Shown here piece after piece: positions 26,345-39,488 of a stretch of 64,000 bases of DNA (position 1 is its first letter; each line of letters begins with the position of its first letter). Below the pieces are notes generated by a model, which ran no database searches, had not been told where the DNA came from, and saw only the letters and a list, made by a program, of their open reading frames with translations. The DNA comes from Phoebastria nigripes. Taxonomy: Eukaryota > Chordata > Aves > Procellariiformes > Diomedeidae. The stretch covers positions 430,624 to 494,623 of the forward strand of contig JAYKAV010002969.1 in the NCBI GenBank assembly GCA_035582835.1, in the 5' to 3' direction. The position numbers were made by a program, and so were the translations under genes.

Positions 26345-26974
26345 CCAAAAGGGTCAACCGTGTCCTGGGGTGCATCAAGCACAGCATAGCTAGCTGGTCG
26401 AGGGAGGTGATTGTCCCACTCTGCGCTGCACTGGTGTGGCCCCACCTCGAGTACTGTGTGCAGTTTTGGGCACCTCAGTATAAGAAGGACAGCAAACTAT
26501 TAGACTGTGTCCATAGGAGAGCGACCAAGATGGTGAAGGGTCTCGAGGGCAAGACTTACGAGGAGCAGCTGATGTCACTTGGTTTGTTCAGCTTGGAGAA
26601 GAGAAGGCTGAGGGGTGACCTCATCACAGTCTATATCTTCCTCAAGGGGGGCAGCGGAGGGGGAGGTGCTGATCTCTTCTCTCTGGTGACCAGTGATAGG
26701 ACACGAGGAAATGGAATNAAGCTGCATCAGGGGAAGTTCAGACTGGACATTAGGAAAAGGTTCTTCACTGAGAGGGTGGTTGGTCACCAGAATGGGCTCC
26801 CCAGGGAAGTGGTCACAGCACCAAGCCTGTCAGAGTTCAGGAAGCGTCTGGATGATGCTCTTAGTCATATGGTTTAGTGTTAGGTAGTCCTGTGAGGAGC
26901 AGGGAGTTGGGCTTGATGATCCTTATGGGTCCCTTCCAGCTTGAGATATTCTGTGATTCTATGATTCTATGATT
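26345..26974 (+). mobile_element. 5'-truncated CR1 LINE, sense to POLN
   Basis: About 630 bases covering the C-terminal end of CR1 ORF2 and the short 3' UTR. The + frame contains the typical strings [30 protein letters not shown] and PSLSEFRKRLDDAL. The 3' end finishes with tandem TGATTCTATGATTCTATGA, the CR1 tail repeat. A 156-codon frame (26407-26877) has only one ambiguous base and no stop, so this is one of the younger-looking copies here, but the fragment lacks the reverse transcriptase and endonuclease domains and cannot be autonomous. Antisense frames at 26390-26787 are shadows. Confidence 0.95.
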
Positions 26975-27810
26975 ATCTCCCAGCAGAGTACCCTTACCAT
27001 TTGCCTACCTGGCTGTTCTTTATCCCTACTCTGGAAGTTGAACCATTTGGAAGAAAGAATTCAAAATTCATTGAGTTAGGGGGTGCGAAAAGGAAGATGG
27101 CTACGGTCTAGTACTTTTAGGATATCTGATGGGACAAGGAGAATTATGGCTTCCAATCCTTACTTAAAGGATTGTTTCTGTATTTTATCCGATAAATCTT
27201 TATGTAAAATGTATTAAACCCCTGTTGCATGGTTCAGAACAGACCCTTTCACCAAACTCTAGGCCTGGAGAATCATTCTGCCTCTTGATCACCAGAAATG
27301 GGTAATCTGTTATGTAACATGACACTGTTTTATGCACCACTGCTCTTAACACTGTAATGTAATGAATATGCATTACATACACATGGAAATATGGAAAAGC
27401 ATAAAGTTTTCCAAATAGAAATGTAGCACTGAACAATGTTCTAACCTTTTGTGACATTAAATTTTAATTGATTTACAGGTAAATTTTAATTGCAATTTAG
27501 AGTTAGATAATTTCAGACATTTTTTATAAAAAGCAATTTTTCAACTCATGGCCATGACTGACAAATTCACCTTTAATTAACACATCATTTCATATTATTA
27601 TTTTGTGGTTTTAATTAACATGTAATTATTTAGTTTGTTATTTATTAATCTTATGATCTGTTTCACATATTACATGAATTGAATCTGCTAGTTTTGCAAG
27701 TTCTTATAATTCAGAATCTTCAGATGTTTTTCATTCCTATGCCATAGTTCCAAGAAGAACATTTTCCTTTTGCATGCTTTAAATTAAAAGCAGATCACTT
27801 TCTTTCATAG

Positions 27811-27889
27811 GATCTGCAGCTGATCTTTGTAAAATGGCTATGGTGGAGATTTTTACCTCTGTTGTCATTTCTCCGACTTTAACAGCCAG
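27811..27889 (+). CDS. POLN: POLN exon: GSAADLCKMAM palm helix
   Basis: 79-base exon from acceptor TTTCATAG to donor CCAG|GTTAG. It completes Gly and encodes 25 whole codons beginning SAADLCKMAMVEIFTSVVIS and ending PTLTA, plus two bases of an Arg codon. The GSAADxxKxAM helix is a family-A signature of the palm just ahead of motif C. The length and exon phase agree with the neighbouring exons. Confidence 0.95.
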
Positions 27890-29949
27890 GTTAGTAATGA
27901 ACGACTGCAAAACTGTTTGATTTTAAAACAAAATTAGTTGAAATGAATGTGGTTTTGGCATTTTAAGCAGCTGTAGAAATATCGTGTATGCCTCTGAATC
28001 TTTTAACAAGCAAGGACTTGTGGGATGGTTTTATACATTCAAAGTTATATCTTTGTGCTTAAATGGTTGGATCTGTAAATCCAACCCAAGGCGATGAAGT
28101 GCCCTGGGGCCATTTAAACTCAGTCAGATGTAGTTCAGTGGTAGTTCCGCATCTTTGAAATCAAGCCCACTGATCATATCCTTCCTGTATTTTGAGTGTA
28201 TTGTACAGTGGGAATTGAACATTCAATGGGCTGGGAAAAAAACAGGAATCAGGAAACCAGTGCTCAAGCAAAATAAATGAACAATTTTATTCTTGTATAG
28301 ATGGCTTTCCTTTGCTAGGTCATCATGATTCTCTTCTGTTGTGACTGCTCATAGTTGGGTAGGAGATCACAGAATGTCCTCAAGATTTTTACGCCACTAG
28401 CAGAAATAATGAAGTCTACTTTTCCTGTAATAAAAGATGGAGGGGATGGTGCAGAGAGTCAGTGAGTGTTCTTATTTGCCGCAATAGAAAGACACTTCGA
28501 AGGCAAACATACAGGAAAAAACCCAAACAAATGGATTCTCATCTTTTGTAATGCTGTAGTAAACAATCCAGTAGAACATGAATTTTTGCAGTAGAAGTTG
28601 AGATAAAAGCAGAGATAGCAGGTAGTGCAGAACATCAGTGTTTCTGTTGTCATTCAGAAGGGGAAATCATAAAAACTTAGCTGTAGCAATCATGTATTAA
28701 GGACTTCAGTGGGAGTTTAGGTCAGTACAAAGTAACAGGGTATGGCCTTCCAAACATACTTTGCAATTATGTGTAATATCTAACCCTGTAAATACTCTGT
28801 GTTTATGTGTGTATCATTTACACACAGCAGCATTGTCTTATTTGACAATGTTTCAAAATGTAATTTCTAATTACAAATATAAATTGCATGTGATGAATTC
28901 AAAGGTAGAGTCACTCCTATGCCAAAAATAAAACTTGTTCTGAGTAACATTCTTAAGTGTTCTTGCAACTTTTTGAGCAAAATATCATTGAACTATTACC
29001 AAAAAAAAAAAAGAAATGTGGCCTGCTAATACAAATCTGAAATGGGAAATAGTTCTTTGGTGGTAATACTGCATGCATTCAGACAATGATACATTTACGT
29101 TATTAAATGTTGGATGATGTACTATAACATATTGCATTGTACATTTTGGGGCAGATTCTCTGTGCTGATTATAATTCTTTCTGCTGCCTGAGTTGTATGA
29201 AGAGACCAGAATCTGGCAGCTGTGGCCAGGTTGAAAATTTCTGTAGCAGGTGTAACTTTGAGTTAGATTAGCAACAGAGCAGCTGCCTTCTGGGACAAGC
29301 AGCCAACAGTCTTTAATGGAGGAGGCAAGTGGAGGTGGTGAGAAGGCAAAGAACGTACTCCCTTCTGCAGTTCCTACCTAGCACACAGATCTTTAGGTTC
29401 AATAACCAGCTGTTTGCTGTAATTGTGAGAAAGCCAAAGTTTTTTGCGACTAATGCCGTGTCTGATAAAGCTCGTGAATGTTTTCTTCTCTCAACAGAAA
29501 ATTTTACTTGGGTTGTCCTTTCTCAAAACTATTTCTTTTAAAGAAGTAGTGTCACCGAATGGCTAAGGAGGTAACAGACATGGGGAAGTATTGAAATTTT
29601 ACATGTTGAATTTCCTTGTGTTGTGAAAGCATAGGGGGGATGGCTACACCAGATATCAGAAAAGTATCACTGCCTATCCTTCTTATTCCTATCATAAATG
29701 TCACAGCTGGGAAAGACCAAGACTGCAAGGGCATCTAAAAGAGATAGACTGTTTTGAACTGGAATTTTGAACTCCTGCCAGCCATTAACAACTGGATGGC
29801 TTTGCTAAAGAAGAGCCTTTTAATAGTCACTAATGGCTCCTTGCTGTAATATTTAGTAGGTACTTGCAAGCCAGGCTTGTCAGAAAAGCACAATCAATGC
29901 CTTTATAAATTCTGTGAAGACTCACCTGGTTGGGCGGTGGTGTTTGAAA

Positions 29950-30135
29950 GCATCACTGTGGTCTTGCCAAAAGAGTACGGGACTGAAACTTGAAAATTTG
30001 TGTTTCCACTTGTCTGCCAGGTGACATTCGGTTAGTTATTTTTTCAGTGGTGTTTCTTGATTTTCTTATCAGCCAAGTCAAGATAATGATCCTAACATCC
30101 TTTGTAAAGNGCTTTGAAAAATATTGTTAAAAGGA
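29950..30135 (+). repeat. MIR-like tRNA-derived SINE relic
   Basis: The order of diverged blocks follows the MIR consensus. There is a tRNA-like head (GTGGTCTTGCCAAAAGAGTA then CGGGACTGAAACTTG), a CCACTTGTCTGCC core, a GACATTCGGTTAGTTA block, and a tail resembling TTTCTCATCTGTAAAATGGGGATAAT followed by TGTAAAGNGCTTTGAAAA. Divergence is high, as expected for an element active in early amniotes. Boundaries are approximate. Confidence 0.65.
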
Positions 30136-33100
30136 AGTGTATACATAATTGGTGCTGTTGTTGTAACAGTAGGAATGCACAGTAGCTCTTCCAAAATGAG
30201 AAATATAATCAATCTCCTATTATCATCACATCAGATCATATTCATTCCAAAGATAGCACACTACTATCTTTTCTTCTATCTTCACCCCCTTGTAAGTTAT
30301 TTTTTTTTCCCTATTAGAACTTCTAATTTTGGAAACAGGGTTTTCACTTTGAACAGCATATCAAAGAGAAATATCTTTTATATATGCTTTAGAAGTGATT
30401 ATGAACCCCACATTTACACTGAGAGACAGTATCCTATAAGGCATAGCCAAGTAGTGGCTAACACTCAATATTTTGTCTTCCTTACCTTGGAAATAAAAAA
30501 AAAATAAAGTAAATTCTAGATAAGGTCTTACAGTTTTTAGTGTTATTTTGCAGGTACGTTTGCAGTCTTCTCCAGTGACAGCACTGCATTCATTTTTCAT
30601 ACGCTGTAAGCTGTTCGGTTGTGAGCAAACTCTGACCCAACAGTATGAAGCTTCATTTTTGTAGGACTAGTAGTCAGTTATTTTCAGTTATTGTTTGCAC
30701 ATATGATATTGCATTTGGGAGTCAGGGAAAGGTAATCAAGTTACATTTTCATGATGCTTCATCAGAGAGGCCCTCTTGATGTAACAGTATATTCCACTGT
30801 GATTGATCAATGGCTGTTCTGTCAACTAGCAGTCTCATTTTTCTCTTTGTGTTTCTTCATCTTTTAATTCAAATGCCAGCCTAGCAACTTATGCTATTGA
30901 CAATAAAAAGTCAATCAGTTACTTGGAAATGATTTTACAGAAATGGGGAAAAGTAACATTAAATGCAATACATATGATAAGGAACTGATATTAGTATGGG
31001 TTAGCTACTGGCATCAGTGTTAACATCTCTGCATTTTGTGTGGCACTGATGAGTCATTGAAATGATTTCTTCAGACTTCTTCCATATTACCTAGATCTTT
31101 GTTAAGATGCTGTTCTGCTGCTGATGGCCAAGTTGCTTACTGAAAATGTGCTGCTGACATAAATTATTCAAGTGCCATCTTTTGCCTGTCTGATACAATT
31201 CACAGAACCTCCACACAATGTTGCCTGCAGACAGATGATAGCAGAGAAACTTCTGAAGTGAGATCAAGGCATACAATAGCAGCTGAAAGAAAGATTTATG
31301 GACTTGATGAGAGTGGAAAGGTACTNGGTGAACTCAGATGGACAGTTGTAGCTATTTTCAGTGTTTAAAACATCATTGCAGTGGCAGACGCATGGAAACT
31401 TGGTAAGAAAGAAGGATGCTGGCAAATTGTGGAAGAATTGCTGCCTATAGCAATTCTTGTAAAAATTACCACTTTGTAAGCTGAAGATGCACTGATGTTA
31501 CCCAAAGTCTACCTGGTGCTACATGGACTTCTCAGAAAGTCATTAAAGATGATAATATCCCAACCACATGCAAATTAAATTTAACAAGTCTACAGAACTA
31601 TTGAGTAATTTGGTGTGAATCCAGCAATTCTGCTTTCTCACCAATTTATTGTTCCTTCAGCACTGGACCTGTGCCACAAACACACAGCTTTACTTCTCAG
31701 CATGTCCAGAGCCTAGTTAAAGAGACAGGTTCAGCAACAGGCCAGACGTAAATGAGTGATCCGAAAAGGAGGAGCCACCAGCAAATAAAAGGAAAAGGCA
31801 CGATCTTATTTTCTTGGTCCCAGCTGCTTTTCAATAGCAGTGGATGTTGGAGGTTTTGTATGTCTTCCTCAAGGAACAAACACTTTAATCAGCCTAATGG
31901 TTTTCTGAGTTGGTGAACTGTAAATGCAGCTTGCTTCTACACAGATAGCTAAATTAGTTAGAAACAGCCCTAATCGTCCCAGGAGCAAGCATTGTGTTTA
32001 TGTGACCTGGATTTTTTTCAGATACAAATCATGTGATAAATCACAAATGATTCATTTGTTGGAAGTGGCTTCAGTTTTAGTTAGACCCAAGAACCTAGAG
32101 GCATTTTTATAAGGTGTGTAGGGATTCAAGCACTAGTACTTTATTGACTGCTTATCATTTCTCAGATTAATACAAAAGGACATACTAATAAAACCAACTT
32201 CTTGATTACATCATAGCTTCAACNGAATACATTCAGTAAACTGCTTAGTGCTGCTGCTATGTGTGATGATTTTCTTTAATTCTGGGCATAAATCTTATGT
32301 CCCTTTATCTGTTTCTTCAGGAATTAAAGAATTGTTTTTACTCATGTTTCTTCTGTAACAGTTTCCCAGGATTTTCAAGTAAATGCTTATTGCTCTGGTA
32401 CTCTGCCCACAATTCCCAGTATATGGTTGCAGATCTGCTCTAAAGGATTAACTCTAGCAAGATTGTCAACTTTTATCCTTAGCCTAATACTGGAGAAATA
32501 GAATCACAAGGAAAAGATAAAAGCTTTGGAGTCTGCTTGAGAGGAGAATAAGGTTTTTGTTTCACAGACATACGCTTTTGTTTCAGTAGCAGAAGGAAAC
32601 ATCCTAGATCATACTGCTATGTCAGAAATGACTGTGAGCTCTCCATAGCTGCTGTCCCAGTCCAGTACATAGCTCTTTGCTTCCCAAAGTGGCCAAATAA
32701 CATTGTATTTCCAGCCGTGCTGTGACAGCAAAATCATTAATTTCCTCAAGCATTCAAAGCAGTATTTTGCATGTATCCACAAGATGGTGAACTGTTACCT
32801 GAACACTTCATGCATAGTGAGCCAGAACAAGTCAGAATGATTTATTCTTTATAGAAGGAGGTAAACATATTTAATATGTTTAAATATCACAGCCAAAAAG
32901 GACATTCATGATGTAGCAGGTTTTTCAGTGTTCTTTTATGTGGGTCATTCAACACAAATAAATAATTTTCGTTTATAAAAACCATTTGTAGGTCACCTTT
33001 TAGATTGGTATGTTTTAAAACACTTTGGGTACATGTGAAAATTCTATTCTCTTTAATTAACCATCTGTTCAGCTTCCTGCTCTTCATGATGTAGCTGCTG

Positions 33101-33480
33101 AGAAAACAAATTTCACAAGTTAGCTGAATTTTTGTAGTTAAATGTTAAAATGTCAAAATATCTTGTTGCTCTTTATTATGGAAACACTGAAAGAGGTAGA
33201 TTCAAGTTAATGCAGGTAACATCTATGCAGGCATGATATATCTTAAGCTATAGCTTTTATACTACNGCATTAGAAATCCTTATAAATGCAGCTTCAAAAG
33301 AAACTTGAAAAATCTACAGAATGTTACAAAATTATCGTAACCTTGTTCCTTAGTTACATGACAACTTAATAGGCATTCTTTCCACTGGAATCTGTGTACT
33401 TTTGTGGGGAAACTGTGCAGCAATTAAATAACAGGTAGTATTTGTAGTATCAGGAAAAAANTAATACAGTTTTAGTGTAG

Positions 33481-33800
33481 GGAACATAGAGATTTCTAAG
33501 AAGAATCAGATCCAACATCCATCTGGTCCATTATCGCTGAGTGTGGCCNGTAGCAGATGCTTCAGGAGGAAGGTGTAAGATTTGTAGTAGGATAGCCTGT
33601 CTGCAGATTTTAATCTTGCGCTGATTGTGGGGACACGTCTAAGTTCTGAAACAGAAGGTTTAAAAGTCTTCCCCCAACATCATTGTATGTCATCAATTCT
33701 AAATGTTCCTGAAATCCATACAAGTGTTTGTTACATGAACAACCATTCTGGCTTTTTCTGGCGATGTGTTTCATTACGTGCCTTTTAAACCAATATTTTC
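33481..33800. repeat. Ancient amniote dispersed repeat, family unsure
   Basis: The blocks CCATCTGGTCCATTAT, GTGTGGCC and AGCAGATGCTTCAGGAGGAA lie in the order found in a dispersed repeat common in turtles and crocodilians (GGTCCATCTAGTCC, AGTGGCC, CAGATGCTTCAGAGGAA). Later blocks (CCTGAAATCCATACAAGTG, GCGATGTGTTTCATTACG) also follow that order. I believe it is CR1-related, but this is recall of the pattern rather than a search. Confidence 0.5.
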
Positions 33801-34820
33801 TTTTACTAAATACGAATTTATTAAGTATGAATTTCTCAAATTTTCAGGTCATTAAGTTCTTGTTTTTCAGTTACAGAACATAAAACATCTTTCCTTTTTT
33901 TTTTTTTTTCATATTTCCCCATTTATCTGATTTCAAAATATCTTATTCTTTTTATCATTTTTTTCTAACCACTTCACAGCTTTTATGCTCTTTTGGGAAT
34001 TTTTTTAAACTTATCATTATATACAAAGCTTTTAACCATGTACTCTCCTATCTGCAATTTTGAAGTCTCCCATTATTCATTTAGAGGTTTCAAATTCAAA
34101 ATGAAAAAATGTGATGTTACTAGTTGGATGATTATTTTATTCATCAAAAAAGGGGATAACATAGGATGACAGACAAGGATATTAATATTTGGGATATAAA
34201 ATCTGATACTGTTGTGTCAGAAAGTGGTATTAATTTCAATGATCAGGGACATAGTGCTTTTTTAAATAAGAAGAAAACCATGTGTGAATAGAAAATGACT
34301 CATTTTTTAAAGTATTTCTAAATGTTTATTGTGCTACCAAGTGATCATTAATACCCTTTTTAAAGTAGTGTGCTTTTAGTAACTTTTTTTTATGTTTATA
34401 CATTTTTTATTGTACCTCTATAAAAACTTAACTGTTAACATTGTCTTATGTTCTTAAGTAATGCATTGTAGGATGTTTTTTAAGTTTAACTAGAATTTTT
34501 ACTCAAACAAATAAGCTATGATGGATTTCAAATAACTGAACTTTTTTGCTCCTTCTCTAAAGAGCAAGGCTTTGGCTTTAGGAAATCTCGTGTTCCGTTA
34601 TGATTTAATTCTCAGCATGTCTTCAAATTAGAAATAAAATGTGTAATTTTTCATGGAAATTTTACACTTGAGTACTCTAGCTCAGAATCAGACAACCTGA
34701 TCGTGCCACACCATTTGTTTTCTGAAGATGTAGAGCTAACCAACAGTAAGCATCTTAAACTATTTCAGTCTGGGCTCTCAGCCTGGTTCTTAGTCAGAAT
34801 AAGGTGTCCTTAATTCCTTG

Positions 34821-34892
34821 TAGAATCAGAGAATCAATTAGGTTGGAAAAGATCCTTAATATCTTCGAGTCCAGCTGTATTATGCCTGACAA
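34821..34892 (-). mobile_element. Short CR1 3'-end fragment, antisense
   Basis: TAGAATCAGAGAATCAATTA followed by GGTTGGAAAAGATCCTTAAT is the reverse complement of the 3' end of an older CR1 subfamily; the match continues to TCGAGTCCAGCTGTA. Only about 70 bases are left. Confidence 0.75.
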
Positions 34893-37089
34893 TCGGATCC
34901 TCTTATTTAAAGCTTTCCCAGTTACCCGATTTTAAACTTTAGTTTAGTTTATTTTCTGTTCAAACTCTTAAACCAGCCAACTCGATGTAATATGTGAGCT
35001 TCTTTCAGATATTCTTTAAGCAATATACTTAGCATCTTACATGTATGGCTTAGGCTGTCTCATTCCCTTCCTTCATGCTGCCTGTGCTTAGTTAGACCTC
35101 CTATGGGAGTGTCAGGGGTTGTGGTGAGGGAATTGAATAGAGACAGCAGTTGAGATTGAGGTGAGTTTTGAGGGGTCTGGAACAGCCGTGTGGTGGGTCC
35201 AGATTGCCTGATACCATGCTACCAAACGATGGGCTAAATTAACCGACAGTTAGTCTGTAGGAATTCATTGGTGGTTTATATTTTGTGTTATCTTCATGCA
35301 GACCAGTCTGGAAAACTAGACCATGTTATGCTTTGGATGTGTTGTTAACAGCAGTAAAAATTTCCCTGGTGATACAAAAATGTATCACAAAAACNTACAG
35401 AGGGCTATTCTCTGTCTAACTTCAGGTATCCAATGTAGGTAGCTGTTTTAGGAGGTGGTACCCCCACTAAGTGAATGCATAGAGTTGGGGTTTTCCAGAT
35501 GTCAGTTCACAACATCTAAGTCAGAGCCTACCTTAGTCCTTTGACTATAGAAGGAGCATGAATTTAATTAGTCTGAGCATCTCTTGGCACATTGTAATGG
35601 CCTGAAACACTGCACATGGCTGTTAAAAAACAGCTTCCGAGAAAGACTACAACGACGATCTTGTCTTTTTTTTTCCCTATCCTACACTGGCCCCTTCTAT
35701 GGGATATTCCTACAATAGAGTCTGCAGCATGTCATGGCACGGCGCTCTCGTTTGCAGTTTAGACAAAATGTTGTTTCCTTTAATGGTAAAGAAATATAGT
35801 TGCTCGCCAATAAGGTAATAGCTGTTTTGTTGAAGTCGGTTCAATAGTGTACTTATTTCTAGGCAACGCATTTGAAGTACTCATGGAAAAACTTGCAATT
35901 CTGTACTTTAGAACAGAGAGGTCCAGATCTGGAATATATTGCTTTACAGTANCAAACAAAATCCTCATTTGTTCTTATATTAGACAAACTGGCCTGGTAC
36001 TAGGAAAAAATACACTATAAGGAGGCAATATGGCCTCATAAATAGAATACTATGAAAAAGGATCTCTTGATGATAGTTTAATTTGTTTTGGCATATATAA
36101 CTCAATAATANGATTATGACATAGTAATGATAACTGGGTGGATCCATTGAAGGCCTGAGAAGTTTAGTCTCTGTGTTGTTTCATAGGAAACTGGAAGAAT
36201 GATAAATGTAGTGTTGAAGAGAACAAAAAAGATTTTCTTTTTAAAATTCTATAGTGCAGTATAATAAAGAAGGATATTGTGTGCTGGGCACACTAAACTG
36301 ATGTCAAAAGCCATGTTCAGACTGGCAATCACAGGTATACTTCTGCATTTGAAGGTGCAGGTTGTAGCAGTATCTCAATTCCACACCACAGTCATACTCA
36401 GACACAGGTCATGTTTCTCAGTAGAAGAAATCATGCGTGTACTCATGAAAAATGATGCCTAATCTGCAGGCAATCAAGAAAATAGTTAATAAAATATTAG
36501 CTTGTAAATCAAAGGCATTCTTATCATCTGTAGAACAACAAAAATACTAGTCTCTGCCTGGTTTGCAGTTTCTAATCTAGTTTACCATACTTTTTAGCAA
36601 GAGATAATGAGAGGAGCTTGCTATTTCAATATTCCTTCAAAGCGAAGATGATTCAATTAAGCTATTAAGCAAAAGTATAGGGTTTTTTTCAAACTTCTTT
36701 CACTCAAGGTGTGCAATGGGTGGGTGGGTGCATGCACTGGAATNGTGAAAGCTATGAATTTTGAATGTATAAATTGCTTTGATTTTTTCTTTCATCTGTA
36801 TTGGTGTCAAATTGAATGCTTCCTTCTTTGGAACAGCATATTGCATGCAAGTATTTTTTCTTTAACAACCCTGAAAAAATACAGGTGGCCTTGTACTGTA
36901 AACCTCCAAGAGTAGAACCCATTAAGTTGATGTGAGATGGATAAGAAAAAGAGATAAGAGATCATTAAAAAAAATCTAACTTGTTTGATGAACATTAAGG
37001 AGGAAATAGTGTATACTATTCCACTTCTCAGCATCAAGCTAGGAAATCATGTTTAGTGTTAAAACTTATGTAATATCTTTCATTCAAAA

Positions 37090-37250
37090 GTAGAAGTGTA
37101 TTAGAAATACTTATTTCTTAGATCTCACATCTCTGAGATAAATATTATCCCCATTTTCTAATTGAATGTGCATTGCTTAGCAGAAGAGTAGCAGAGCTAG
37201 ACAGAGAACCAGCAATGCTAACTTCTAGTTCTGTATTTTAGCAGACAGAA
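37090..37250 (-). repeat. MIR-like SINE relic, antisense
   Basis: AATATTATCCCCATTTTCTA followed by GTAGCAGAGCTAGACAGAGA and then CTAACTTCTAGTTCTG matches the reverse complement of MIR (ATTATCCCCATTTTACAG ... GGCAGAGCCAGGA ... CTCCTGACTCC). The middle is diverged. Confidence 0.55.
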
Positions 37251-39420
37251 TATTGTCCTGAATTTCAAATTAATCACTAGATGTTTAAGATGGGGTAGAT
37301 GTAATTCTGCAACTCTGTGCAGTTCCTCAGTTAACTGGCAATATAACCGAGCTGATAGGGTGTGCTATTCAGGATGATAAGCATTGGTCCTTTAGCCCAG
37401 ATGGAGAACCAAGCTAAAATAGCTGTGCTGCTTTCAGTAGATGAACTGGAGCATGTAGAGTTGTGTCAAGTCTATTGTGCTGTCCAGACAGGAATTTTGA
37501 GTTCAGTTCACCTTGCTTCCACAGGTTTTCTGACTCATGTAAGGTAGCACTGATCTCTGGTCCAACCCTGCTCCTCCTGAACTCAGTTTTACTTTTAGCA
37601 TGGAGATGAGGTGATCAGTTGATCCAATGCTGAGTGGTTTTGAAAATCCAATTCTTTTTCCTCCATTCCTAAATCCTGATAAATTTATGATAAAATTTTT
37701 AATGTATATTCTAAGTTCTTCTAAGAAAGGACTTTTCCTTACCAAATATTGAGAATATATGGTGCTCTAATCCTGACTGAAGGCATGAGATACTACTCTG
37801 GTACAAATAATAACCAGTCTATCACATTTTTATTGCACTGGTTTAATCAATGCAATTATTTTCACATTGATTCACAGTATATTCATATTTAATGTTCACA
37901 GTTCTTTCTGATTTATATCTTTTTATATGTCATTTCAATGATTATGAGCAATCTCTTGCTTTAATTAATTTACTTGCATTGGAAATTATAACTTTTCATG
38001 TAACTATATTGTCTTGCTACAAGTGATCCTGGTCTTTTCATCTACTTCTTTTTGTATCCTGTGTCCCAATTTCCTATTAGAAATATGTTAATCTGTTTCA
38101 CTCTGCTGCTGACTGTGTTGTAAGTGACTAATAATTTAAGATCTATTATTAGAGCTCACCACACTGTTAGTCAATGTCACATTGTAATTTAAGGCAGTGT
38201 GAAACTATCTTAGGTATGTTTTCCTGAAAGCTGTGAAAAGTTATAAGTAGTAACCATATTGATGTTTCAGCCATTTGTAAAGAATTATTTACTTGAATAA
38301 CTGCTAGGTATTAAGAAAAGTCTACAATAGGCATTTAATTTAAATGTTACATACAAATTGCAAAGCAACTTGGAAATAGGTGGTACAGTTTCATGACTTA
38401 GACTCCCAGCTACAGTAATTAAAGAAGTAATAAAATAAACCTAGTAGGAATACAGCCTAATCAGATATGCAGTATTTTTCCTTCCTGAGTGAGAACTACA
38501 CTCAGGGATTGTATGTGCTAGATTATATCTATTCTGCCGTGGACTTGATTCAATCAAATATATTTATTATTTCCATTGTGGAAATATTTTTGCACCCAAA
38601 CCAACAATTTAGGGTGCTGTTCCTGTAAGCACTGAACAATAAGTCACAGTCCATATGCAAGAGACCTACCAGTATAGAACTAATACAGACAAAGAGAAAA
38701 ACAAAGCAGCAGTATAAATTCATTACAAAACAGCTCTAACTGAAGAGCTCAGGTACATGTAGTTGCATGGCTTTCAAGATGTTACTACCTTCAGCTGTAC
38801 ACTCAGTCCTTATGAAGGCAACTGTCCTGATAGCAGAGGCAACAGATCAGGTTGTGTATCTATGCCTCCATTTTCATTCTTCAACCCACTTGTTTGTCAG
38901 CATGAGGACACCTACTTTGCACTTAAGTGAAAAGATTATTTCCTGGAAAGGACTCAAGTCACTGGCCAACTAGGAGTTAATATTGGTATACCAGTGAGCC
39001 AAGTACTCTTACTATTGACCTAATTTGCATTAGTAAAACCACCCACTTGCAACCACATTTATTCCAGCTCAACTTGAAAAAACAAGTTATATTAACAAAA
39101 CATAGCCTGTCTCTATAATTTCTTGCAATTTTCTGCAAATTATATTGGCTTTAAGTAATACCTTGTCACATCATGAAATCCCTGAATGACATTTATAAGC
39201 TAGCAAACACAGTTTGGGTTTATGACCATGGCCTTCATGTTTTCAGAATATGTGGAGTGGCAATCCTTTTAACTCCATTAATGATTTTTTCATTTTCTTA
39301 GGATGTTTATTTTCACTTTAACATATCCATTGTGCATGTGACAATTAGTTGATGATATGAATGGAAAGCACTGTTAGAAATTTCTTGCATATGTTATCTA
39401 AAGTCTCTGAAATTTTTCAG

Positions 39421-39488
39421 GTTAATTGCCCAGATTCATGACGAGTTGTTGTTTGAAGTAGAAGATTCTCAAATCCAGGAATTTTCAG
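39421..39488 (+). CDS. POLN: POLN exon: catalytic motif C (HDE)
   Basis: 68-base exon from acceptor TTTTTCAG to donor TCAG|GTAAAT. The first base completes an Arg codon (AG|G). Twenty-two codons follow, beginning LIAQIHDELLFEVEDSQIQE and ending FS, and the last base starts an Ala codon. QIHDELLFEV is family-A motif C; its Asp is one of the two catalytic metal ligands in the palm, so the catalytic centre is intact in this copy. The acidic stretch after it continues as in polymerase nu. Confidence 0.96.

Larger units (their letters stand above)
23773..27810 (+). other. POLN: POLN intron, 4.0 kb
   Basis: Intron with donor GTAAAA and acceptor TTTCATAG. The only recognisable insertion is a CR1 LINE fragment in sense orientation. 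A very AT-rich stretch with repeated TTAATTAAC-type motifs lies near 27560-27660. No other gene is seen. Confidence 0.85.
27890..39420 (+). other. POLN: POLN intron, 11.5 kb
   Basis: The longest complete intron in the window, with donor GTTAGT and acceptor TTTTTCAG. It contains two MIR-like SINE relics in opposite orientations, another old amniote repeat, a short antisense CR1 tail and T15 at 33895-33909. The rest is AT-rich sequence without recognisable genes. Confidence 0.85.
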
